DNA of 64,000 bases from Gnetum montanum. Taxonomy: Eukaryota; Streptophyta; Gnetopsida; Gnetales; Gnetaceae. Under the pieces are notes generated by a model that saw nothing but the letters and a program-made list of their open reading frames with translations, had not been told where the DNA came from and made no database searches. Both the position numbers and the translations under genes were made by a program. The stretch spans positions 190,857 to 254,856 of the forward strand of contig MNCI01002981.1 of NCBI GenBank assembly GCA_015680685.1, written 5' to 3'. Below are positions 1 to 8,772 of the stretch, in pieces (position 1 is the stretch's first letter; every line of letters begins with the position of its first letter).

Positions 1-575
1 TGGATGTGACATCTACCAATATGACCATCCAAAGGGCTATTACCTAGTTATGTTACATCTACATGAGTTTGGGGCTTTTGCTTTGAATCCCAAGTTTGTA
101 CAAAAGAAAATGCCTAGGAAATTACCTTACTCACAAGATAATTATAGACAATCCTACCACCAACTGTACTATTTCAATGGGATTTCTTATCAGCCTCAAC
201 ACTACTATCAACCACAATGGCAAAACCCACACTCATGGGGGATGCCATCAACAAACCAGCAATACCCTTAAGACCAACCAGACCTGTATGACTACTATGT
301 TCAACAACTTGTTTTTCCAAATGGTTCTACTTCCTCTACCTCGAATCACTACTATCACTCTCTCGAATATCATCAACCCATAGCATCTCTTGTCGGATCA
401 ACATCTTGCATCTCTTATCCTCCATGACATCCTCAATATTCTCATACTTCCCTCTACCATATGTCACCAGCAACACATGAAGAATTGGCATCACAACATC
501 AACAAAAGAATGCCACTTGTGCTACAAACATACACTTAAATGATAATGCTAGTCGATATCAACCATAGTCTTGAA
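1..575 (+). pseudogene. Ty3/gypsy gag 3' part (zinc knuckle and Pro/Tyr/Gln tail), decayed
   Basis: The frame enters from the window edge. It reads a knuckle-like motif at 2-43 (C-D-I-Y-Q-Y-D-H-P-K-G-Y-Y), then a block matching the one at 34.7 kb (LHLHE, NPKFV, MPRK, DNYR). A tail rich in Tyr, Gln, Pro and Ser follows, interrupted by stops, to about 575. The same knuckle-then-tail order occurs in element C, and related knuckles occur in elements A and B, so this is the 3' end of the same kind of gag. The second and third knuckle cysteines are Tyr here, each one G-to-A change from Cys, so zinc binding is probably lost. No protease or polymerase follows before 1061. Confidence 0.75.
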
Positions 576-1061
576 AACATCCTTTCTTTAAAATAAATTC
601 CACACATGAGCACAAAACTTGTAAACCTATTGGCCCATGTACAACCTTATAAATGAAACTTGTAGACTTTATAAATGATACTTTGGAAAAAAAATAAGTG
701 GAGAAAATTAATTATTAGTAGGGAGGAAGTTCCCACTTTTAACAAAATCTACATTACTTTTCAACATCTATGTTTGAACTTAAAATAGCAAAAGGATTTG
801 AGCTAGAGAGTTTTGGCTTAATACCAATATTTGTATCAAAGTAAGAAAGTGGTAGCACTTGTGGAAGATCTTCACCTTATCTCTTGTTATTAATCTTACA
901 TTAATAATCTTTACCATTAACTATAACCTACTTGTCAACACTATTTTTAATTTTTAAGTTAATAGTTTTCTTGTTAGACAAGGAAAAACTTATCTTACAA
1001 GCTATCTATTCAAGTTGTTTAATATTTTCTCTAGTACCAGTAAAATTATACACAAGAGCTT
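576..1061. other. No gene seen; AT-rich retroelement-flank sequence
   Basis: No frame with recognisable similarity. The stretch lies between the gag fragment and the solo LTR and may be decayed internal retroelement sequence. Confidence 0.4.
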
Positions 1062-1825
1062 TGATGAGTGGCGAGGTACCCTTACACTTAACCATACGAA
1101 TACGAGCGTAACATGAGCGATCCCGTCGAACTCTGTAGACTAAGTGCCTACACGCCTCATGGAACACTTAAGGTTAATTATTCGTTGTCTTTCCAAACTT
1201 ACTTGTATTTGTCATGGTGTATGGTTAAGTAAGTCCGAGGTATATGATTTTTATTGTCTTTTCGGTTTTTATCTCCTATGCTGATAATGTGAAAGGTAAA
1301 GAGGCTAATTGGCTAACTCTAACTAACTAACTAAGCCCTAATTAACCTAGCATTAGCATCCGTTCCCACTTACCGTTCGCACCTTGAACCAATGCAACCG
1401 TGGTTACCAAACGCTAGTCGTTGCTAAGATCACCACGCGTAACGCACGTGCTCGAAGCGGTCACACTGAGGCACTTAACTAGGAGAGAAGGGTTGAAAGA
1501 GATTTAATAACTAATAAAGCATTTAAATGGTAAACAGTAAATAACAGTAAATAAAATCCTATTTAGCCTATTCCATGCACTGCAAAGTTTATCCAAGAAG
1601 TTCGTCTTTATTGCCGTACACAAACATGTGTTCAGGTATAATATTTGCTCGAATAAAGATCCATTCACTTTGGAGTTCCTACTGTGGGCACATGGAAAAT
1701 ATTCTTTCTCTTGAGAGGTAAAACTGCCAGAGTTTCGCTAAGGGTATAGATCTAGATGAGAAACAAAGGGAGAGCCGCCTCTTATTTATAGACTTGGCAA
1801 CGCACTGCGATATCGCATCCCATCA
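1062..1825 (-). mobile_element. Solo LTR of the element-E family, with target-site duplication
   Basis: A 764-bp LTR on the minus strand, TGATGG...TCATCA when read on that strand. It shares its termini, TATA-box neighbourhood and the GGCGAGGTACC-type end with the LTR at 62430-63430. The five bases on each side are identical, AGCTT at 1057-1061 and at 1826-1830. Neither a tRNA-Asp primer site nor a polypurine tract lies beside it, so it is a solo LTR left by LTR-LTR recombination. A TATAAATA box (complement at 1783-1790) lies only about 35 bp inside the upstream end. Confidence 0.88.
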
Positions 1826-2346
1826 AGCTTCTATCTTCTCAAGATTTTTTATTATCATTTGATCATTTTTATCATTGACATTAACTTGATATTTTGTATT
1901 TTTAATTTTATATTATTTTTTCCTACATTTTTTCTTTTCTACATAATCTTTTTTCATTCATGATAGCAAATGTCATTCATGATATAGCAAAAGTTGCAAG
2001 AATTAGAAAGATTATAATATGTAATTGGTTAAATATAAGTCTTTTCTCCTACTTGTCAAACCAATTCTTTTATATGATCGAAAAGGTTGATTTCAAAAAT
2101 GTTTACAAGAACCAAAAGTTGTAGAAATAGACTTGATATGCTTAATGGGATTAAGAAGACTAATAATTTTTTGCTTAACTTTTTGAAAAATAAATAAAAG
2201 ATTATATAACTTGACAAAACATGAAACTTTAGCATATTCTTTAGATTGGACATCAAAATCTGAAGCCCACTTATGAATGATTAATACTCTATGCTCATGT
2301 ATAAAAGATCCTAGGGTAAGTTGCACCATCAAAGAATTTCCTAACT
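1826..2346. other. No assignable gene; short minus-strand open frames
   Basis: Two overlapping minus-strand frames (about 2056-2332) are open for 66-79 codons. One contains HKWASDFDVQSKEYAK and looks protein-like, but I do not recognise it. It may be a remnant of a host gene or transposon disturbed by the repeat block to its right. Confidence 0.3.
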
Positions 2347-2449
2347 TAATAAGCAGGAAAAAATAAGAATATATCTATCATGAAGGACTTAGATGTCACA
2401 TTTTTTCATCACATTATTTAACTGTGAAACAAAACTTCGATTACAAGGA

Positions 2450-2690
2450 TCAAAAACCAATTTTGGTGGCTTGAAATGAAAAAAGATGTTGCTGAGTTTG
2501 TGGCAAGGTGTTTTACATGTTAGTAAGTTAAGGCTGAACATCAAGTACTAGCAGATCTTTTACAACCACACCATATTTCAAAATGGAAATGGGATGAGAC
2601 TGGAATAGATTTTATTGTTGGGTTACCTAAAGTTCTTGAAGGATATGATTCCATAATGGTCATAGTTGATAGGTTCAAAAAAATTTTAGG
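2450..2690 (+). pseudogene. Ty3/gypsy (chromovirus-type) integrase fragment
   Basis: The frame reads the end of the integrase zinc-binding domain (WW-EMKKDVAEFVARC-TC, then two stops and VKAEHQ). The linker LLQPHHISKWKWDE follows, then the first catalytic stretch (GIDFIVGLPK, IMVIVDRF). This is the classic Ty3/gypsy integrase layout. The WKW linker and VKAEHQ resemble chromoviruses rather than the Athila-like elements elsewhere in the window. Only about 80 codons remain. The fragment stops abruptly at DRF, where unrelated repeats begin. Confidence 0.85.
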
Positions 2691-2834
2691 TTCAAAATTT
2701 TTTTGAGTGATATCGTGCGGTTAGGTAAGGGACGGTAAAGCAGTTAAAAGAGAAGTTAACTTGAAATTTTTTTTTAACTTGAAAAATCTTTAAAAACTGA
2801 AGCTTAAAAGGTTTCGGGACTTTCACCCCTCATC

Positions 2835-3490
2835 AGTGCGCTTAAGGTAATGCGGCAGGGCAGCCGAAGCATACTAGTACCATACAATAAATGATTTCCC
2901 AACTTGAAAATAGAACATAAAAATAATTAACTAAAAAATAGGAGATAAAAACAATTAACTAAAAAATAGTAGATAAAAACAATTAACTAAAAACTAGGAG
3001 ATAAAAATAATTAACTAAAAAATAGAAAATAAAAACAATTAATAGGAGATAAAAACAATTAACTAAAAAAATAGGAGATAAAAACAATTAACTAAAAAAT
3101 AGGAAATAAAAACAATTAACTAAAAAATAGGAGATAAAAACAATTAACTAAAAAAAGGAGATAAAAACAATTAACTAAAAAATAGGAGATAAAAATAATT
3201 AACTAAAAAATAGGAGATAAAAATAATTAACTAAAAAATAGGATGGCCCCCCACTCGTGTTGGCCGAATGGGGGTGGGAGATGGTCCTAGCATTTTGAAA
3301 AAATAGTTTTTTAAGGCAATGCGATTGGCAGCCGAAGCTGCAAAGGCAAGAGATGAGCATGCCAGTACAATCAATAAATAGGCTCCCAACTTACAAATAG
3401 GGAAAGATAATAATGACAACCAAAAAATAGGATAGGCCCCATTCGTGCCCGCCGAGTGGGGGTGGGAGGCAGTACTAGCATTTGAAAACA
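2835..3490 (+). repeat. Two copies of a ~190-bp unit, one expanded by a minisatellite
   Basis: A unit with GGCAGCCGAAGC, an AATAAAT block, CCCAACTT, an AAAAAATAGGA stretch, GGCCCC and GGGGGTGGGAG occurs at about 2835-3300 and again at about 3306-3490. In the first copy the A-rich middle is expanded into the 28-bp array. The GC-rich parts stand out from the AT-rich surroundings. I do not recognise the unit. Confidence 0.65.
2905..3242 (+). repeat. 28-bp minisatellite, about 12 copies
   Basis: Head-to-tail copies of a unit containing ATAGGAGATAAAAACAATTA followed by ACTAAAAA. One copy is shortened and several differ by single bases (GAGAT/GAAAT/TAGAT, AAAAC/AAAAT). There are no spacers, so this is a minisatellite. 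Confidence 0.92.
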
Positions 3491-3626
3491 AACAATTTTT
3501 CAGGGGCGGGCTTTGGGTGCTAGCTCTTGCTACTTATGAATGGGTGTTAATAAGCAAGAAAAAATAAGAATATATCTGGCATGAAGGACTTAGATGTCAC
3601 ATTATTTAACTATGAAACGAAACTTG

Positions 3627-4119
3627 GCAAATAACCCAAAATTTTAATAAATTCATATTGTGATGAAAGATCAACTACCAATGACTCATATATGTCACCA
3701 GGAAGAATAAAATCAAGTGTCTTACATTAACATCGTTAGAAAAAGGCATCACAACTTTTTTCTTGCAAGCTTGTAAATTTGCACTTTGAATGTCAACAAA
3801 AATTTCCAAATCAATAAAAGAAGCAAAAATTTCAACATTGGTTAAGGAAGATGGGAGTAATATAGAATCCCCATAGGGAAATTCAGATCTATTGGAGAAA
3901 ATTTGAAGTGAGAAAATCAGATCTACTAAAAAAAAATCAAATTCACTAAAGAAATATTAGATTTGCTGAAAAAATCAGATTTGCTGAAAAATATCAAATC
4001 CATTGAAAAAACATAAGATTTAGAAAAAAATTATAACAAAAGCTTTCTATTGAACAAATTATAACAAATGCTTTCCATTGAACAAAATTATGATAAAAAT
4101 TACCTAAATTATGGGTATT
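3627..4119. other. No gene seen; minus-strand protein-like scraps
   Basis: The minus strand shows short scraps such as VEIFASFIDLEIFVDIQSA and KKKVVMPFSNDVN at about 3700-3850. They may continue the unidentified frames at 2056-2332. The repeats of AAATCAGATTTGCTGAAAAA at 3900-4020 are imperfect. Nothing can be assigned. Confidence 0.3.
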
Positions 4120-5160
4120 AGACACCAAAAAATATATATATTAAAAATAAAAATTCAGAGTACAAAAGTAAAGACGCAAAGGAGAAACTCCAAAACAACA
4201 ACAAAAAAAGGCCTAATGGTTTTGGGGATGCTTTTTTAGGGTTTTACCCTGACAAATAATCTTGAAAAACCTCTATTCTAGGATAGGAAAAAGATCAGGG
4301 GGGTTGTTAAGGTGATGTGCTAGCTGGAGAAGAAAAATTAAATCCAAAACCTTAACAGAGCCCAATGTTGCAAGATGACCCCCAGTAAACCTGCAACAAG
4401 ACAAAAGCTTATCGCACCCCCCGGGACGACAGCTGAAGAAGGAGATCAATACACCTAATTCAAAGAGAATTTAGTTGGAAAGGTAATATTATTGAGAAAG
4501 CCTAGTTCCCGACAGTGAAGTTGAACATTACTAGCAATAGAGCATTTCATACCGTAGTCAAATTCATTGTAGTTTGTGTTTTGATACCAAGCATCTAAAC
4601 GACATTTCCAAATAAAGAAGATAATCTCAAATAGGAGGATTTTCCAGGCTTTTTGAAGGTGACGCTTAACACAATCATCTTGAAGGATACATTGAGGAAA
4701 ACGAATAGAATGATTAGGAAGGAAGACTTGGAGAGATTGACACCATTTCCAAATGTATTGAGAGAATGAACAATCCCAAAAGACATGTTGAAAAGAATCA
4801 TCCGCTTTACAAATGGGGCATTTAGGATGATCAATTCCTAACAAATGAAGCCTATGTCCGATGGGAAGACATTGATGAACCAAGGACCAAAACAAGAAAC
4901 GATGCTTAGGTTGGGCCTTGGAAGTCCAAATCCGACGAAAAATAGTTTTCCACTTGTGATCCTGGAGATGTAAACTCCAACGTCTATTTAGAGTGGAAAA
5001 TTAAAAAACTTGCGCATGAAACCAAGATTTGGCTTTAGAGATGCGTAAAGAGCAAAGAGGGGAACCGTCAGACCAAAACCAATCTTCATACCAAGGAATA
5101 TTACTATGCAACTTATGCACAACAAAGTTAGAAAGAACTTGCTCTATGTGTTGGAAAAAG
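4120..5160 (-). mobile_element. LINE (non-LTR retrotransposon) 3' end with zinc-binding RVT domain
   Basis: The minus strand reads the C-terminus of a plant LINE ORF2. The stretch at about 5158-4896 includes WYEDWFWSDGSPLCSLRISK, a hallmark of the segment after the reverse transcriptase. A zf-RVT domain follows in the open frame 4895-4455 (LVHQCLPIGHRLHLLGI, CPICKADDSFQHVFWDC). One in-frame stop interrupts the first stretch. The 3' untranslated tail runs left to about 4120 and ends A-rich in element orientation. Only this 5'-truncated piece remains, as is usual for LINE insertions. The tail recurs in intron 10 of the kinase gene. Confidence 0.87.
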
Positions 5161-7085
5161 ATCAGACCTTATTCTCGTTTAGAAGTGCTGAAATAAGTTT
5201 TCACTTCCTACTAAAAACTCTCTGTTAATAAAATTATTTAAATTATAAGAAAAACTTTCTCAAAATTATGATTTTTTTTTATTTTACTAATTTGGCTAAG
5301 AAGGATGAACCGAGTTGGACGCAGTTGGATGCTCATAAATATGAAGAGGAGTTGACTTTTCGATTCACCTTTAGAATTCTAAAGAAAATTGTTTGCTTTT
5401 TGTCAAACCCCGGGAATGGTATTGGTTGCTGAGGCTTAGAATGACTTATTTTGTTATGCTAATAAGTCACAAGAAGAATCCGCCCGCATTAGATCCATCT
5501 GTGACAATGTCCAACTTCGTAATCAAAAAGCGAAACTCTTCCTGAATTTTCCGTCTTTCTTTTCATCAAGATCTTCATCAGAGGATGATAAGAATTCGAA
5601 TTCGAATAAGCATATTTACTTGAAATTTCATGTCAGAATATGACTTGTATAATGCAAATCAAGTCAAATACCTTTAAAAGCCTTCTGTTTTAACGTAAAA
5701 ACAGATATAGTATACATAGTTAAGGTGTCAGTAACACCAACCTAAGACGTAATAAATTAATCTGTCATTAAACTGTTTCCTCCCATGTTTTAAGAAGGCG
5801 GCCGCTGGAGATTAGACCACAATTCTTCCTTCACCAACAACTTATTAGAAAAGCGTGCGTCTGTTGGCGCTTCACTTTATTGGGATATTGATTTTTGAGA
5901 TTTGTGGGTTGTGCCAGATTACAGCTTGGGAGGTAGAAAATTTGAAAACACAAAAATTTAAGGAAAACGTTGCATCTTGTGGAGCACTCTGGAAATCGGC
6001 ATATTTAGTTCCGCAAAATCAAACAAATTTCTTAAAATAAAAGGTGACCTCTACCGATTCAGATGCAATCCTGCCCCACCCCATTTATGGGCTTCTCAAT
6101 CAGTGAGATGTTAATTCTCAATGTTTTGACAGTGAGATGTTAATGCACAGGTAAGACTCTTGATTTAATTAAAAGTTCCAAATTATAGATTCGATTTTAA
6201 TAAAGAATATTGAATTATAAGATTTTAATTTAGCTATATGGATTAAGATTCAATTATTTCGGTTTGCCACAATGTTTTGCTTCCAATCGTAACGACATTC
6301 TGCTTTGTATCCGTGAACTTTAGGCCTCATTTCATGGATGCTCTGATTTTCTAAGCTCACATGTGATGCTGAACAGAGCAGATAACAACCAAAGCCGACT
6401 AAAACAAAACTATAATGTTCATGAACAGTGACCTAATAATGCTTGTTATGCATCTATTGAAATACCAAACTCCCAATTGTCGAGCGTGCATGATGCGGGC
6501 CGACAGCATATCAACTAATGCCGACTTAGAGAATTTAGTTGATGTGAACGCTGGATCAATAATAAACATCACATTCACAAGCAAAACGGCGGGAAACCAA
6601 TTTAATATTCCTGTACAAGTGGACGGATAATGCACAAATTGAAATGTGTGGATCATGATAAGATTTGCAGGGATGTGCAAATTCCAAGCACGTAGTGTGT
6701 ACAATACAAGATCCCACAGCACTGTTGAACCCGTGCAAGAGCTGCAAAATCTGTCGCTGTCGAAGCTTTTGGCAGCCCTCATCTGCAGTAACCAATTTCA
6801 CAGCGAAATTTTTGTCGGTCCGTTCATGTCGTATTCCCATCCATAACTAATAATGAAAATCATAATGTCGATATTGAAGTTTTGTCGGCCGTAATCTGCA
6901 GAAACAATTTCACACTGGCAAATATTTGTGGGCCTTTTCATTTCTCCATTCAATCATTCCATTATTCTTCCGCATTTTACACAGGAAAATATTTGTGGGT
7001 CTTTTAATTTCTCCATTTAAGCATCCCATTATTCGTCCGCATCAATTAGTCTCTGAAACATTCATTACAGTTTCTGAACGCCACC
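5161..7085. other. Intergenic; no gene supported
   Basis: A short protein-like scrap on the plus strand at about 5450-5620 (CYANKSQEESARIRSICDN) is not recognised and is broken by stops. Overlapping frames at 6399-6850 occur in several frames of both strands and look like chance. At about 6806-7045 a ~65-bp motif (ATATTTGTGGG...TTTCTCCATT...CCCATTATTC) is repeated imperfectly two to three times. Confidence 0.4.
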
Positions 7086-7205
7086 GCGTGCCCTGTAATA
7101 GAAGCAACTTCTTCTGATCATTCATCGCTGAGAAAATGCTACACTGCGTGCCCTGTAATAGAAGCAACTTCTTCTGATCATTCATCGCTGAGAAAATGCT
7201 ACACT
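7086..7205 (+). repeat. Perfect 60-bp tandem duplication upstream of the kinase gene
   Basis: Copies 7086-7145 and 7146-7205 are identical and begin GCGTGCCCTGTAATAGAAGC. Being identical, they arose recently or have been homogenised, or the second copy is an assembly artefact. Confidence 0.95.
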
Positions 7206-7270
7206 GCAGGCGCGTTGACATTGACACTTGTGAACAACTTTTTTAATCTGATCTTTCTGTACTTGCTCTG

Positions 7271-7278
7271 ATATAAGG
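7271..7278 (+). promoter_or_regulatory. Possible TATA box for the kinase transcript
   Basis: ATATAAGG lies upstream of the leader-like region at 7536-7953. This is only a motif match in AT-rich DNA. No transcript start can be seen. Confidence 0.2.
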
Positions 7279-7535
7279 CTCGGAGCTGCATAGATAAATT
7301 GGACGGCTGTTACTTTAACTGCCCACCACGACCCACTTTTTCTTCTTGATTAACCCCGGACCAAGAAACTAGAAATCCAAAGCATCACGCCATGATTAAC
7401 TGTACAAAACTGTACAACAAAGTCTGAATTCATCCATTACCACATGCAGAATTAAAGTTCTTATCTCCCATGTAGGATTCATTCCCTTTACTTTAGAATC
7501 AACATGCCTGTGGACAGTCTGTAACTGCGTAATTA

Positions 7536-7953
7536 GTGCTGTTACTGGCTCTGCCATTATTTAGGTATCATCTTTTTGTGGTGTGCTTTTTGCTGGTTTC
7601 TTTTGTATTCGAGTTAGTATCCGGTCCTGTCTTGAAAAGTGGGGATTTCCTTTCGTTTTGCCCAGATTGGAAACTTCTATCAAGGAATATCAGCAGAGAC
7701 GCAAACACGACTTTCAGAGGGCTGGATTAAGAAGTTTCTGCAGAAGAAGCGAGGACCGGATTCCTTGTTGGAGATTTCAGGTCCTCCAAACTTGCAGAGG
7801 ACAGTGTCACGGTTCAGGTGGTGGAAGAGATGTACCGTTAAGCAGCTGAAAATACTGATCCAGGAGGTCTGCATGGTGCATACGGAACCCAGATTGAGAT
7901 TGCCTTGACAGGAGAGCAGAGAAACTCGGAAATTTTCACTTCAAAAGAGTAGG
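7536..7953 (+). pseudogene. Unidentified leader exon or decayed coding exon
   Basis: From an ATG at 7536 one frame reads a hydrophobic signal-like start (LLLALPLFRYHLFVVCFLL). It then passes two TAA stops (about 7728 and 7840), both one C-to-T step from CAA, to a third at about 7951. Protein-like text persists across them (TGFLVGDFRSSKLAEDSV; DPGGLHGAYGTQIEIALTG). Just beyond lies TAG|GTGGGT, a plausible splice donor. The 3' end is homologous to the exon-like core of the 169-bp array downstream. It may be a noncoding first exon of the kinase gene or a relic of an unrelated gene. I do not recognise the product. Confidence 0.3.
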
Positions 7954-8101
7954 TGGGTTGTCAATATATGAATTTGTTAGAGAGTCTGAAATCCTTGCAT
8001 TTATCGACACGGTGATTCCAATTCAAAAGAGTAGGTGGGTTGCCAATATATGTATTTGTTACAGGGTCTGAAATCTTTGCATTTATCGACACGGTGATTC
8101 C
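7937..8101 (+). repeat. 82-bp tandem duplication
   Basis: Two adjacent copies contain TCAAAAGAGTAGGTGGGTTG and CATTTATCGACACGGTGATT, offset by 82 bp. They share the CAAAAGAG-GTGGGTTG core with the neighbouring array, so the two repeats have a common origin. Confidence 0.85.
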
Positions 8102-8108
8102 CGTGAGC

Positions 8109-8690
8109 GAAATTTTCAAAAGAGGTGGGTTGTAGACTTGTAGCAATAGTTGTAATCTTATTATAAATCATCTAAGTCAAGGATACTGTGATTATAGTGA
8201 TCACTGTTGCCGTGAACAGGAATTATAGCAGCATTTGCTCGATTTTGGCGAGACTGCCAAAACAGGAAACAAGACACGTGCAATTTCCAATTCAAACCAG
8301 GTGGGTTGTAGCCATGGTTCTTATCGAATCAGAAATCATTGTATTCAGGGATACTGTGATTAGAGTGAAATCATATTTGCTGTGAACAGGAATCATAGTA
8401 GTATCTGGCTCAATGTTTGTTGAGACTGCCAAAACAGGAAAGAAGAAACGTGAAATTTTCAATTCAAAAGAGGTGGGTTATAGCTATAGTTCTTACAATC
8501 AGAAATCATTTTACCCAGGGATACTGTGATTATAGTGAAATCATATTTTTTCTGAACAGGAATTACAGTAGCGTTGGCCCAATTTTTGTTGAGACTGCAA
8601 GACAGGAAAGAAGAAACGTGAAATTTCCAGTTCAAAACAGGTGGGTTTTGGCCCCTCTTGGGGTAAATATCTGTTACCCAATCAGAATTC
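8109..8690 (+). repeat. ~169-bp tandem array, about 3.4 units, just upstream of the kinase ATG
   Basis: GGATACTGTGATTA recurs at 8181, 8349 and 8519 (168 and 170 bp apart), after a partial unit from 8109. Each full unit has GAACAG|GAAT (acceptor-like), an ~85-90 nt segment with GAGACTGC and AAACAGGAAA, then AG|GTGGGT or AAACAG|GTGGGT (donor-like). The array lies between the presumed leader exon and the start codon, so it probably sits in a 5' untranslated intron. Confidence 0.82.
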
Positions 8691-8720
8691 CTCTCCCCAC
8701 CTTCACCTTCCTGTAAACAG

Positions 8721-8772
8721 GATTTGCAGGAGCATTAGCCTAGTCCTATTAGATTGAGCAGCAGCAAAGAAG
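8721..8772 (+). other. Probable 5' untranslated stretch after a leader-intron acceptor
   Basis: A pyrimidine-rich run (CTCTCCCCACCTTCACCTTC) leads to AAACAG, ending at 8720. The next 52 bases reach the kinase ATG without an upstream ATG. This suggests a spliced 5' leader. It is inferred from sequence alone. Confidence 0.45.

Larger units (their letters stand above)
2347..3626 (+). repeat. ~80-90 bp direct repeats bounding a 1.2-kb block
   Basis: The sequence at 2347-2439 recurs at 3548-3626 with few changes and a 13-bp indel. Both copies contain GAAAAAATAAGAATATATCT and CATGAAGGACTTAGATGTCA. Between them lie an integrase fragment and a composite minisatellite. This fits a segmental tandem duplication or an insertion that duplicated its target. 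The copies are too long to be a retrotransposon target duplication. Confidence 0.8.

Noticed and set aside
1062-1825. 5' or 3' LTR of a complete element
   Set aside because: No primer site or polypurine tract flanks it and both sides carry the same AGCTT; it is a solo LTR.
2905-3242. Regular 28-bp repeats that might suggest a CRISPR array
   Set aside because: Units are head to tail with no unique spacers, and the context is a plant nuclear genome; it is a minisatellite.
3231-3491. 86-codon minus-strand frame with a hydrophobic stretch
   Set aside because: It lies across the duplicated GC-rich unit and the end of the minisatellite; no similarity recognised, most likely chance.
4595-4834. 79-codon minus-strand frame inside the LINE
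   Set aside because: Out-of-frame shadow of the zf-RVT coding frame.
6399-6850. Several overlapping frames of 66-127 codons on both strands
   Set aside because: They overlap on both strands with no recognisable protein motif and no consistent frame.
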